DNA from: Lineus longissimus
Lineage: Eukaryota > Nemertea > Pilidiophora > Heteronemertea > Lineidae
NCBI RefSeq assembly: GCF_910592395.1
Contig: NC_088314.1
Span: 14,818,001-14,882,000 of the forward strand
Reading direction: 5' to 3'
DNA length: 64,000 nt
This document shows positions 1 through 9,036 of the stretch, piece after piece. Position numbers and translations under genes: made by a program. A model generated the notes under the pieces. The model searched no databases and was not told the origin of the DNA. It was given only the letters and a program-made list of their open reading frames with translations. Position 1 is the first letter of the stretch; each line of letters begins with the position of its first letter.

Positions 1-10
1 AGGGGAAATA

Positions 11-871
11 TGTCGTCGCACAACACCACACAGACGTCATGACGTATAGGACAATCAAACGGAAGACTCGCAAGTTTGACAGATCGTCATTCACAACGGT
101 ATTATCATCGGACCCAAGCAGTCACATCACGTCTTGACTAAATGTTTCTATCGTCATGACGACATCATTGCCTTATTTGGAAGCCGTTCTTCCGGGAGAT
201 AATTTATGTGAGTCATCCGTGCAAACGCACTTCGATTTATTGCTTTTATTATCATTTGGCTAAGTATAGCAGGGTGATACTCTTGGGAGGCATGTACTAG
301 TACTCTCAGATTAGTTATATATAGGTTTTATCAGTATAATCATCGTTGTGTTTGTGATTCAGAACTTTCTTTGAGCGCGGTTTCTGCGCGTATATTTCAC
401 TGTGTATTCTCGCTAAAACTCGGCATTTTGCCCCGTCTCCCATCAATGATTACGACTCTGTCCCTTTGGGTATCTCTAAACTAGATACCAGGTTTGATTC
501 GTCTGCCAATGTAGAATCAAACCTGTGTGTTCATTTCATTATATTTCCCCGTTTTATCAGCGATGTTCTGAACCACATTTGCGGCCATTCTCCGTCGTGT
601 GTGTTTGTTCACATTTGAGAGCTTGACGTCACAACATCTGTTGCAGTCGCGTCGTGATTGGATGACCCAGTTTACATTGTTGCCACGTGCGTGCCGTGTC
701 TCGGGGCAGTTCAGAGTTGGATGCAGCATCGCATCGCATCAGCATCAGAGTAGAGCTATAGTGTATGTAATTATAATTAACGTTGAACAAAGTGCTTTTT
801 AGAATATTCGTCTTTCTGTTGGATTCTTTTAGAGAGTCGCCCATGAGTTGAAGAACTGTCTGGATATGACA
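11..871 (+). mobile_element. 5' LTR of Ty3/gypsy element 1
   Basis: The segment begins TGTCG and ends ATGACA, so it has the TG...CA ends and the TGTC/GACA inverted termini expected of an LTR. It is followed after two bases by a primer-binding-site-like TGG motif and then by gag. A TATATATAGG motif near 315 could be the promoter TATA box. The matching 3' LTR is not in the window, so the left boundary rests on terminal bases alone. The purine-rich bases 1-10 just before it look like a polypurine tract, which could mean a tandem or recombined LTR, but this cannot be tested here. Confidence 0.55.
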
Positions 872-873
872 AT

Positions 874-891
874 TGGCACCTGAACGTGGGG
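874..891 (+). other. Primer binding site of gypsy element 1
   Basis: A TGGCACCTGAACGTGGGG motif lies two bases after the proposed LTR end. It begins with TGG, complementary to the CCA end of a tRNA, as in Ty3/gypsy elements. The tRNA species was not assigned. Confidence 0.5.
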
Positions 892-925
892 CAAATCGCA
901 GAATAGACCGAATATTGAAATTGAA

Positions 926-1275
926 TACACCGACCCTGCACCCTGCACCCTGCACCGTGCACCGGCAAAGAATTTTTAAAGATTGACATAGAATAACAAT
1001 TTTACAAGTTTGCACCGCACCCAAGATAGTTGCACTTTGCACCTTGCACCTGACACCAAGACACTTAGCTTGCACTGCACCCAAGTCAGTTGCACTTTGC
1101 ACCTTGCACCTTGCACCTTAGCACTTTTGCACCTGCACCCAAGTAACAAGAGATTCTTGCACCTCATTCAAGTGTGCACCACTGCACCCAGTGAAATTGA
1201 CTGTTGCACCCTTTGCACCCGTGCACCCACACTTTTCACCCGTGCACTCACACTTGCACCCGTGCACCAAAAGTA
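926..1275 (+). repeat. TGCACC-rich simple tandem repeat in the gypsy leader
   Basis: About 350 bases are dominated by irregular direct copies of TTGCACC, TGCACCC and CCGTGCACC between the primer binding site and the gag start. The ORFs crossing it are low-complexity artefacts. It is a minisatellite-like expansion in the 5' untranslated leader of the element. Confidence 0.8.
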
Positions 1276-1307
1276 TATTGCACTCATTGAAAATATAATA
1301 AAGTAAG

Positions 1308-2413
1308 ATGAATGGACAAGTTCCAGAGATGCCCAATAATATGGGAGGGGATGATGGTGCGAGATTTCTACCTCAGCAACCTCAAGTTGTGCTGGTGAGC
1401 CAAAATATGGTGTTACCAGAAAAGTATGATGACAAGGGGAATTGGAAAGATTTCTTTGCGCATTTTGAAAATATTGCTAACCTAAATGGTTGGAATGATA
1501 ACATGAGGGCGAGTTTTTAGCTGCCTCTCTACAGGGCCCGGCCCAGAAAATTTATACGAATCTAGCGCCTGCAGCCCGTCGCGACTATGGGACGCTAACA
1601 GACAGTATTGCTGGTCGTTTTGGAGGTAATCATAGGACAGAGCTCCATCTGCCTGAATTGAGAGCACAGGCAAGGCGGCCCAATGAGAGTCTGAAGGACA
1701 TGGCACAAGCCATTTTCAGGCTAGACTGTCAAGCCTATCCTGAGCTGAACACAGCGGGGAAAGAGCGTATGGCTAAGATTCATTTTTGTGACACGCTTGA
1801 TAATAGCGAGATCGAGGATACGTCTATTTCAAGCTAGGCCAGAGACGCTGAATGACACGGTAGCGGTGGCGCTAGAAGTCGAAGCTTTTAGGAAGGTAGA
1901 AGCACAAAGGGGTAATACAGGCTTGGGCAAAAAATGGTGCGCCAAGTTTAGAAGAATACTTCCAGTGACGCTAAGTTGAATGAGCAAATTGATCAGCTGA
2001 CCGACAACTTCGCTAAGTTACAGGAGCTGGTAATAACCGGCATTCATCAAAATAACAACCGACTGCAAGCAAGCAATGGAAGCCAAAGTCAAGGTGACAG
2101 GCCTAGTAAACAGAACATTAAATGTTGGAATTGTGGCGACTACGGTCACTATTCGACAAGATGCGAACAACCCAGGCGCAACCAACCGTCAAGAAATCGG
2201 GACAACAGGGGCAATCCCCGGGACAACCGTCCTCTGCGACATTACACTGATCAGCAATATGACAGATACAGCGGAGAGCGCTACCATGACCAATACAACG
2301 ATCGCTATAATGACCAGTGCTTTAGAAGTTACAACGCCAAAGACAACCAGTTTTATGGGAATTATTACCCTGTTAGACGGGACAGTCAGCCCAGGCATTT
2401 CGAAAATGAATGA
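1308..2413 (+). pseudogene. gag: gag of Ty3/gypsy element 1, frameshifted
   Basis: This is the structural polyprotein of the first Ty3/gypsy element. The ATG at 1308 follows the repeat-rich leader. The capsid-like part runs through 1308-1830 and a CCHC zinc knuckle lies near 2125-2170 (CWNCGDYGHYSTRC). A region rich in R, N, D and Y follows, probably the nucleocapsid tail. The frame is broken at a T run near 1515 and again near 1830 and 1975, so no full-length product can be made. A roughly 30-base direct repeat encoding a SQPRHF/SQPRHF-like stretch lies near 2380-2450. The reading direction and the protease that follows support the assignment. Confidence 0.8.
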
Positions 2414-2598
2414 AAGGAGAGTCAGCCCAGGCATTTCAAAAATGAATCAAGGGACAGTCAAACCATGGGACGCCACAATGCCGAGACTACAGTAAGCCAG
2501 TCGGGAAACGAGTACAGGTCGGAGGTGAAGGGTGTCCCCCGATCATAAGCAAGATAGATGACCCCAACATTACTAACAAGACGAACAACAAGACTCCT

Positions 2599-2956
2599 AT
2601 GTGTTATAAACTTAGTGATGAAGGGAACGCGCTTTATGTGACAGGACGTTTAAGGAATTTAACCATTGATTGTCTCCTTGACAGCGGAGCGTCCATCACG
2701 GTACTCTCGGCAGATACATACTACAGGTTGGCGAATAATTTAAAGCCGGAATTGAGAAACTGCAGCACAGTTCTTACAGCAGCTGGCGGAAGAAAGATTG
2801 ATATTGTTGGTGAATGCACAATAGAGCTAGGAATATTTAACAAACCGACAATAATGGATGTTATTGTGGCGCACGTCAGTGTACCGGCAATTCTCGGGAT
2901 GGATTTTCTCAGAGCTACAGAATGCATATTAAACATGAGAAAGAACAGTTTATTAA
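2599..2956 (+). pseudogene. pol: Aspartic protease of gypsy element 1, interrupted
   Basis: This is the retropepsin-like protease at the start of pol. The catalytic motif is DSGA (in LLDSGASITVLS near 2670). A second conserved motif, ILGMDFL, lies near 2890. The ORF is interrupted exactly at a TTAA (2953-2956) by the 2.2-kb element at 2957-5132. It resumes in the same codon phase after the second TTAA copy (5133-5136), so the insertion did not delete or shift pol. The three bases after 2956 belong to the inserted element, and the apparent C-terminus there is an artefact. Confidence 0.85.
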
Positions 2957-3190
2957 AGGCCATATATCTAGGTTTGAAACATGCTTGATACTCATGAAAT
3001 ATGTTGAGGGTTAAAAAAACAAGATCCCAGACATTAAAAAAATTCTAATAATAAAGTCATTATTTAGTTATTTCAATTTTCAATTTTAAACTATTTGAAT
3101 TTCCCACCACACACAACTTTAGATTAGTTCCACATGTGGCCGCTAGGGATTTGTTGATATCATAGATCAGGCTATTCAGAACAAAGCAAG

Positions 3191-4281
3191 ATGGCTTCCG
3201 CATACAGTTCAGAGTGAGAGCAGTGAATTTGAGGATGTTTTGGTCGATACAGAAGGATATTTAAACGTTGAGGTATACACGTTCGAGCCATTAATATCAC
3301 TAGATCATAATGAGAGTGATCATTCGGACGAAAGTGATGAGGAAGTGGAGGATGAACGCCCTGAACGTGCAGGCAACAGAAAATGACAAGTTTTGTTTAC
3401 ATTCTCTATGCACACAGCACTACATGCATCCACTACTACTATACACAATTGGACTTTATCTGATGCTCTGGCACTTCTTGGATGGCTTTGTATTGGTTCA
3501 ATGGTTGTATGTATTTGAACAGTCTCTGAAGGACATTTGCCATCTGCCATGTCATGGACTCGGCCTCATCATCACTGAGACTGAGGGAAGCGAAGGAGGG
3601 CAACTGGCAACTGGTCTAGTGTTAATCATCATTTTTTGTAAATATGTAAACGTTTATCACTTCAGGTGTGACTGTGGAAACTGCACAGCTCAAATCACTG
3701 CCCTGGAACAGAGTCGACGTGCTGCAGTGACTATTCCCCAGTTCTGGCCAAGAAGGAAAGTTATGAGCCAGATGGAGTTGCCTGCATAACTCTGCATCCC
3801 GGATTCGCAAGCAACTGCCTTGACCGATATGTCCTGGAAAGTGCCATGTATGAATTTATCCAAGATCAAGGGCCAATAGGAAATGATCAGCCAATGCACA
3901 AGTAAGTTGAAATAAGTTCAAAGCACTTCTGCTTGCTGACTATTTATCTACACTTATATTTTACAGTATGAACTATATTTACAATATTATGTACATGTAC
4001 ACTTTCTATTTATTTACAAAACAGAAACAACTGCCTTCAGCACAAAGGATTCATGACCATACTACATTGTATGCATTATGTTTCATCTGAACTCAAATTT
4101 TCTCTCAAACTGTCTTTTCAGGTTATGGAGATACCTTGCATACCGCAGATTTGTGCGCTGGTGCTGGCAACGTTTGGGCAAAAAGCAAAGACTTCCTCTT
4201 CCAGTCTGTGCTCGTGACAAGATTCACATACATCGTTGGGGAAAACGTCCTGTACAAAAAGTCTGGCATGCGCCAGACTAA
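3191..4281 (+). pseudogene. P2X7-ballast-like zinc-binding domain gene, copy 1 (decayed, three exons)
   Basis: This encodes a domain like the cytoplasmic cysteine-rich 'ballast' of vertebrate P2X7 receptors, found alone in many invertebrate proteins; its molecular role is unknown. Exon 1 (about 3191-3385) is acidic, with a YTFEP motif. Exon 2 (3666-3901) follows a CAG acceptor and encodes CDCGNC, TCC and an ITLHPGF..NCL segment, ending at a GTAAGT donor. Exon 3 (4122-4281) follows TTTTCAG and encodes RYLAYRRFVRWCW and RLPLPVC. The exon junctions join in phase. One single-base shift near 3708 and another near 3215 break the frame, and the exon 1 donor looks degraded. There is no transmembrane channel region. 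It lies wholly inside the TTAA-flanked element, so it is transposon cargo here. Confidence 0.7.
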
Positions 4282-4289
4282 TAAGTAAA

Positions 4290-5132
4290 GAACTTCTGGC
4301 TGCGCGAGACTACTGTGATAAAAATGAGCATTGCAGAGACTCTGTGTGTACGGAGGCATATATTTTTTACAATTAAAAATGCTCTCAAAAGACTACATGG
4401 AATGATTATTTATTAACATTTCCTGAACTATAAATAATATAAATAGTATAAATTTGTCTGTATTACAAGGTATATCGAAGCTTTGAATTAGAAATACATT
4501 ACGATAGTTTGAGTATTGTATAAATTGATGTATTTGATGCAATTTTCTGTAAAAAGAATCGAATTTGAAAAATTAATTAAGTTCTATAAATTTGCCTAAA
4601 TTGTCTAGAAAACCTAATTTGACCATATTTGTGGGGTCTATGTTTTTTTTGGCATTGATTTGGTTTCCCCACTTCGCGAATTAGCTCAAAAAACACTTTC
4701 TAGATGTGAGATTTGACTTCTAAAATAAATATCACCGGTTTTCCCAAAAAATTAAAATATTTAATTAAAATATTTTTTGGAATACAATAAACTGATTTAT
4801 CATGGGCAAAATTATGCTTTCATACTTGAACATTGAAAATGTCAATGAAAAACAGACTTCATATATCAATTATAAGAGCATTAATTTATACGTGTCCTCC
4901 CAAGTAGGGCAATAGCCTGATCTACATCACAACTTTGGTGAACCCGCCGCCTGGCTCTAACAAGCCAGTTGCTAGCCTGATTAGGTGATCTAGTTGTCAA
5001 ACACCTGAAAGGCTATATCTTCAAAATGGATGGAGCAAATTGCATGGGGTTTTCTGTATTATATAAATTGTTAGGTGCACTTTTGAAATCGTCTTACAGC
5101 AGGAAATGGCAAAATACCTGGAGTTATGGCCT
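4290..5132. other. AT-rich 3' part of the P2X7-like element, no gene seen
   Basis: About 840 bases between the cargo gene and the right terminal inverted repeat are AT-rich with no convincing ORF. The last bases happen to be open in the frame of the downstream gypsy pol, which makes that ORF look as if it starts at 5106. The true gypsy sequence begins at 5137. Confidence 0.7.
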
Positions 5133-5136
5133 TTAA

Positions 5137-5717
5137 GCAATGGCCACGAAGTTCTGTATTACACCAGAGAGGAAAAACACTTCTGTCGTCGCATCCTGGT
5201 AGAGAAGACAGTAGCTTTTCTGTCCGGACAAGAAATGATTGTACCAGGGAGACCAGTATACAAGCACAATGCAGCTAGATGGAGTATGGTTGAACCCAGC
5301 AAGGTTTCACTGGCGAAGCGAGGTTTGGTAATGGGTCGCACCTTCATGGATACAGATAGTAAAGCGTGTCCACTCAGAATAATGAACGTTACCGATGACA
5401 CAGTGACACTTAACAAGGGAACAACCGCTGGTATCCTACATCCAGTGGAGCAGAGCATAGAAATTGGTCAAGAAAATCATGTTGCGGATGATAAAGATCA
5501 TACTGAAGAGAAACCGGTTGAGCCGACGGACCTACCGGAAAATTTACAAGATTTGTACAAAAGGAGTACAGAAGACTTGGAAGAAAATGAAATGCACAAA
5601 GTAAAGGATTTGCTACTGAAGTACCAGAGTGTTTTTGCTAAATCAAATGCTGACTTAGGGAGGACAGGGCTGATCAAGCATGAAATAGATACAGGTGACG
5701 CGAAGCCCGTTCGTCAG
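5137..5717 (+). pseudogene. pol: gypsy element 1 pol, protease-RT linker
   Basis: This continues pol from 2956 after the inserted element. It includes the linker typical of Ty3/gypsy (acidic, then VKDLLLKYQSVFAKS and a KHEIDTGDAKPVRQ stretch), which precedes the RT fingers. The frame is open to 5717, where a solo LTR interrupts it. Upstream bases 5106-5136 should not be counted, because they belong to the TTAA element. Confidence 0.85.
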
Positions 5718-5721
5718 TTAC

Positions 5722-6092
5722 TGTTGTAGAGCCCAGCTCTGATAAGAAGTGATCATAGGCCTTAATCATTATATCGCCAAGACCTGCATTTTGACTTGTG
5801 TAAGGTTTGATAATGTAGACTTTGAATATCGAATGATATTGTTTATCAGGTTGGCCTAGGCGATTTGCAATATTGCCATGTAAGTTAAAAGGGAGTATGG
5901 AGAGCGATAGCTAGGCGAACGGATCGGAATCCCGTCTTTGAGGCCTAGTGTACCGACTCAATTCCCGATTCGTCTATTAAAGTGACCTTGATATTGGAAG
6001 ATTGACGTCAAGAGTATATATTACTACTGATGTTCACCTCGGATCTTCTATCGTTCCGAGGGAGAACAAGGACCCGTTAGCGAACTATGACA
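5722..6092 (+). mobile_element. Solo LTR inserted in gypsy element 1
   Basis: The 371-bp segment begins TGTTG and ends TGACA and is flanked by direct TTAC copies at 5718-5721 and 6093-6096. Removing it plus one TTAC joins the two pol pieces in phase, giving the conserved Gln-Leu-Pro-Arg-Arg step before RT. No internal retroelement genes remain, so it is best read as a solo LTR left by LTR-LTR recombination. It shows no obvious similarity to either of the other LTRs in the window. Confidence 0.75.
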
Positions 6093-6289
6093 TTACCACG
6101 ACGGTTCCCTCCACCCAAGCAAGATGAGATCACCAAATCAAAGACATGTTGAAGCGAGATATTGTTGAACCGGCAACAAGTCCATGGGCTTCTCCCATCA
6201 CTCTAGTAACCAAGAAAGATGGAACAACCAGATTCTGTCTGGATTACAGATGCGTTAACGAAGTCACAATCAAGGATTCGTATCCTTAA
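6093..6289 (+). pseudogene. pol: gypsy element 1 reverse transcriptase, N-terminal part
   Basis: These are the RT finger motifs of a Ty3/gypsy polymerase: [34 protein letters not shown] and the start of the KDSYPL block. One small indel lies near 6135. The coding stops abruptly at TTAA (6286-6289), where the Kolobok-like transposon starts. The YxDD palm and the rest of RT are not found downstream in the window. A gypsy RNase H fragment at 36929 could be a distant remnant of the same element. Confidence 0.8.
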
Positions 6290-6700
6290 AGAGATACCAC
6301 TACGCTTAAAATATACATGTTTAATCTTATCAATGTGTTTATAGTACTTCTCTAATAAAGTTAATGTGAAAATAATGTTATCCAGGTTCACCACAATTAA
6401 ATAATGGCCATTTATAATCACTGATATTCCTCTCAAAACATTGTCTGCTAAATGCAAATCCTAAAATAAACACTGCGCGCCACCACCGGTGGTGACGTAA
6501 AAGGATGTGCCAGTGTTGTTTTGATAGCTAGTCCATGCGTGTTTTGACAGCTGCAATAAGCCTGCTGTAATTGCAGGAAACTAGAACAATGGTATCCTGG
6601 GCCAATATACATAAATAACCTAAGCATGGTTAGCCTCAGACGAGTTCAAGATTGGATACAGCTATCATCAGCAGTAGATTACACATATTTTGAAAGATGG

Positions 6701-6705
6701 AAAAT
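6701..6705. repeat. Target-site duplication, left (Gmr1)
   Basis: AAAAT immediately before the 5' LTR matches AAAAT at 13567-13571 after the 3' LTR. The duplication includes transposase codon 3. Confidence 0.95.
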
Positions 6706-7582
6706 TGTGATGAATGGCATCACAGGCCTTTGTGTTAGGCCTGAGTTGTTGGCCTTATTAGTTTTATTTATTCATAATTTGTCTGGTTAGGCTGAATGTG
6801 TAACTGGTATTTCAGTCATATTATTACATGTTAATTTAGACCTTTGGCTTGAGTGTGTTGAATAGGACTTTGGTAACTTCAGGACGTTGTGTGATTACTC
6901 ATGGACATAGACTTATATAACTCTTGGGTTCATTAGTTGGAGCTGGACTGGGTGTGGGCAGTTCCTGGCTGGCCTCTGTAAGGAGAAGTTGTACATCGTA
7001 CGTGCCGAACTCAATTCCGTTTGACCAACGTGGTCGTCATTCCTGGTGGAATGTGAACCGGCTGTGTGTCGGAGAGTCGTGGTGTTCTCACCTGTTATTT
7101 GCGTCCAGCCGCGGGTTGGAGCGCCTTGGCATTGCTGCCATCGTGTCGGCGAACCGTGAGTTGGCTTTGCGGCCAAGGTGTCGCCAGACCGTTAATTTGT
7201 AAACCAACTACGTGCTTGGTGGCTACTGGAGTAGCCTTGGACCGACTGCGTGTCGGGACGGACACTTTTGTGTCGTGTGGTAACGGATGAGGAGTTCGGA
7301 GAGACGTGTGTTACGTGTTGGGAGGCCGGTGGTAGGTGAAGGAGCCGTTGTTGGGAATTGACCGCGCCCAGGGAGTGGAGCCGGAGTGGAGGGAGCTTTG
7401 GACTTTGGTAATGTGTAAACAGACTTTTAATTGTTGGATTTGAGCGGTGAAATGTTAATTTTATAAATATATTTTTCTTGTTCTGGTTAATTTTTAATAC
7501 ATGTAAATAATTATACATTCAGCCGTCTTTTTCTAATTTGTGACAAGGCCCGTGCAATAGCCTAAATCCCCGCTCCGTCACA
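6706..7582 (+). repeat. 5' LTR of Gmr1-like element
   Basis: It starts TGTGATGAATGG and ends CGTCACA, giving TGTGA/TCACA inverted termini. It is nearly identical to 12680-13566. A TTATATAACTC motif near 6912 is a possible TATA element. ORFs in this region are non-coding. Confidence 0.95.
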
Positions 7583-7583
7583 T

Positions 7584-7601
7584 TGGTACCAGAAGTGGGG
7601 T
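7584..7601 (+). other. Primer binding site of Gmr1-like element
   Basis: TGGTACCAGAAGTGGGG starts one base after the 5' LTR. The first TGG fits a tRNA CCA end. The tRNA was not assigned. Confidence 0.7.
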
Positions 7602-7750
7602 CTGGTCACATATATGTAGCAAATTTGCTAAATTGTAGTTTTTTAATTGTATTTTGGTAGTAAGCAAACTTGAGACGAATTTGGTCACAATATGTGTAAC
7701 CTGTTGAATTACTGTATATGTTGAGTGTGAATCTTACAGCTGCATGAAAG

Positions 7751-9036
7751 ATGTTGCCTGAAAACTTAACCAAGCTGACGGTTGCTGAGTTGCGGGTGCT
7801 GTGTGACGAACGAGGATTAATTTATTCTGGGTTGATTAAGTCACAGGTTATAGACATGCTGAAAGAGCATGAAGAACAAGAAGAGACTCGGGTAAAGGCA
7901 TTTATACAGAGTTTTCATGAGGCCAAGGTAATGGCCAGTCCTCAAGCCAAGTCCACGCCTACAAAGGGTGGCGGTGTCGCTTTATCTCCTGTAAAAGAGA
8001 ACAAGGTAAATGGTAGTATGGATGTAAGGCTGTATGAATTGGACCAGAGAAAATGGCTCATGCCATTCGCATGGCACAAATTGAGCGGGAAAAAGCAGAG
8101 CGCGACGCCGTGATTGAGCGTGAGAGACGAGAGCGTGACGTGGAGATTGAGCGTGAGAGACAGAGATTTGAACGCGAGCAGCAGGAGGCTGCCAGGGCGC
8201 TAGACAGGGAAAGGTTGGAATTAGAAAAAGAAAGGTTAAAAATGGAACTTGAAATCTCCAGAATGCGCGAGCAAGAAATAACACAGAGAGCGGCTAATCA
8301 TTCCCGGTCGGACATGGCTGGGAGGTATGGCAAGTATGGGCCAAAGATCCCAAAGCTGGCAGCTGGGGAGGACATCGAGGCCTACTTAGGTACGTTCGAA
8401 CGCCTCGCTACAGCAAATGAGTGGGACCGAGACTCATGGGCACCTAGGTTGGCGGCTGTAGTCACCGGTAAAGCCAGGGAAGCTTATGCGCTCATGCCAA
8501 CTGAGGACATCGGTGATTTTGATAAGGTGAAGCTCGCCATTCTAAAAAAGTACCAGCTTGGGTCTGAAGCGTACCGTGAAAACTTCAGAACCTCAAACAA
8601 GGAAGCCAAAGAGAGGTTTCAGGAATGGGGAACTAGAGTGTCCCGCTATTTTGATAGATGGTTAGAAATAAACGAAGTTAAAACCTTCGAAAAACTTAGA
8701 GAACATATGATCATGGAACAAATAACTAACATGTTGTCTCCAGATTTGCAGGTTTGGATGAAAGACAGAAAGCCTGAGACTGTAGAGAGGCTCACAGAGT
8801 GGGCAGAGTTGTATGTCAATTCAAGAAAGAAATCTCACATCGCTAAGTTCGCTGAGCCAGCCAAGGGGTCGGGTGGTAAGTCTTTCAAGAAAGTTAGAAA
8901 CGGCAATGCAGGTAAGCCCTCCAAAGACAATGTTACCTGTTTTTCTTGCAATCTAAAGGGGCACTATGCCGCAGAGTGTCCAGGCAGTGCGGGTAAGCCC
9001 TCCAAAGATAATGTTACCTGTTTTTTTGCAACTTAA
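7751..9036 (+). pseudogene. gag: Gmr1 gag with SAP, coiled-coil, SCAN-like capsid and zinc knuckles
   Basis: The polyprotein starts at ATG 7751. Residues about 5-40 look like a SAP motif (LTVAELRVLCDERGL..G..KSQVIDML). A long charged coiled coil rich in E and R follows (8053-8290). A capsid region with GEDIEAYLGTFERLA and a segment resembling the SCAN domain (MIMEQITNMLSPDLQVWM, about 8706-8765) comes next. Two tandemly duplicated CCHC knuckle units lie at about 8905-9060. The first is intact (CFSCNLKGHYAAEC); the second loses frame at a run of seven T. A one-base shift at an A run near 8050 separates the SAP part from the coiled coil. Derivation of the SCAN domain from Gmr1-like gag is established knowledge; the match here is by eye. 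Confidence 0.85.
9021..9027 (+). promoter_or_regulatory. Possible -1 ribosomal frameshift site (T TTT TTT)
   Basis: Seven consecutive T lie in the phase NNX XXY YYZ (codons TGT TTT TTT) of gag, with a stop codon nine bases later (9034-9036). A -1 slip here enters the frame that encodes the rest of the second knuckle and the protease. The alternative is a one-base deletion, since the paralogous first knuckle has a C in this position. Confidence 0.4.

Larger units (their letters stand above)
2957..5132 (+). mobile_element. TTAA-flanked, probably non-autonomous Kolobok-like element carrying a P2X7-ballast-like gene
   Basis: Both ends are visible. The left end begins AGGCCATA and the right end is TATGGCCT, giving imperfect terminal inverted repeats that match at about 14 of the first 17 bases. 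The element is flanked by TTAA on both sides (2953-2956 and 5133-5136). Removing it restores an uninterrupted pol frame in the host gypsy element, which proves precise insertion with a 4-bp duplication. TTAA duplications are typical of Kolobok and piggyBac. The ends lack the CCC...GGG of piggyBac, and a Kolobok-like transposase is present elsewhere in the window. It encodes no transposase. Its only gene is the three-exon cysteine-domain gene at 3191-4281, and the remaining 850 bp are AT-rich. Confidence 0.8.

Noticed and set aside
629-1336. Several ORFs on both strands across the LTR and TGCACC repeat
   Set aside because: They are low-complexity or repeat-driven frames with cysteine/threonine/histidine bias, without homology or start context.
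5106-5136. Start of the gypsy linker ORF at ATG 5106
   Set aside because: Bases up to 5132 are the right terminal repeat of the inserted TTAA element, so the apparent start codon is accidental.
6913-7518. ORFs of 70-108 residues in the Gmr1 LTRs
   Set aside because: They recur in both LTRs and have no domain; they are non-coding LTR sequence.
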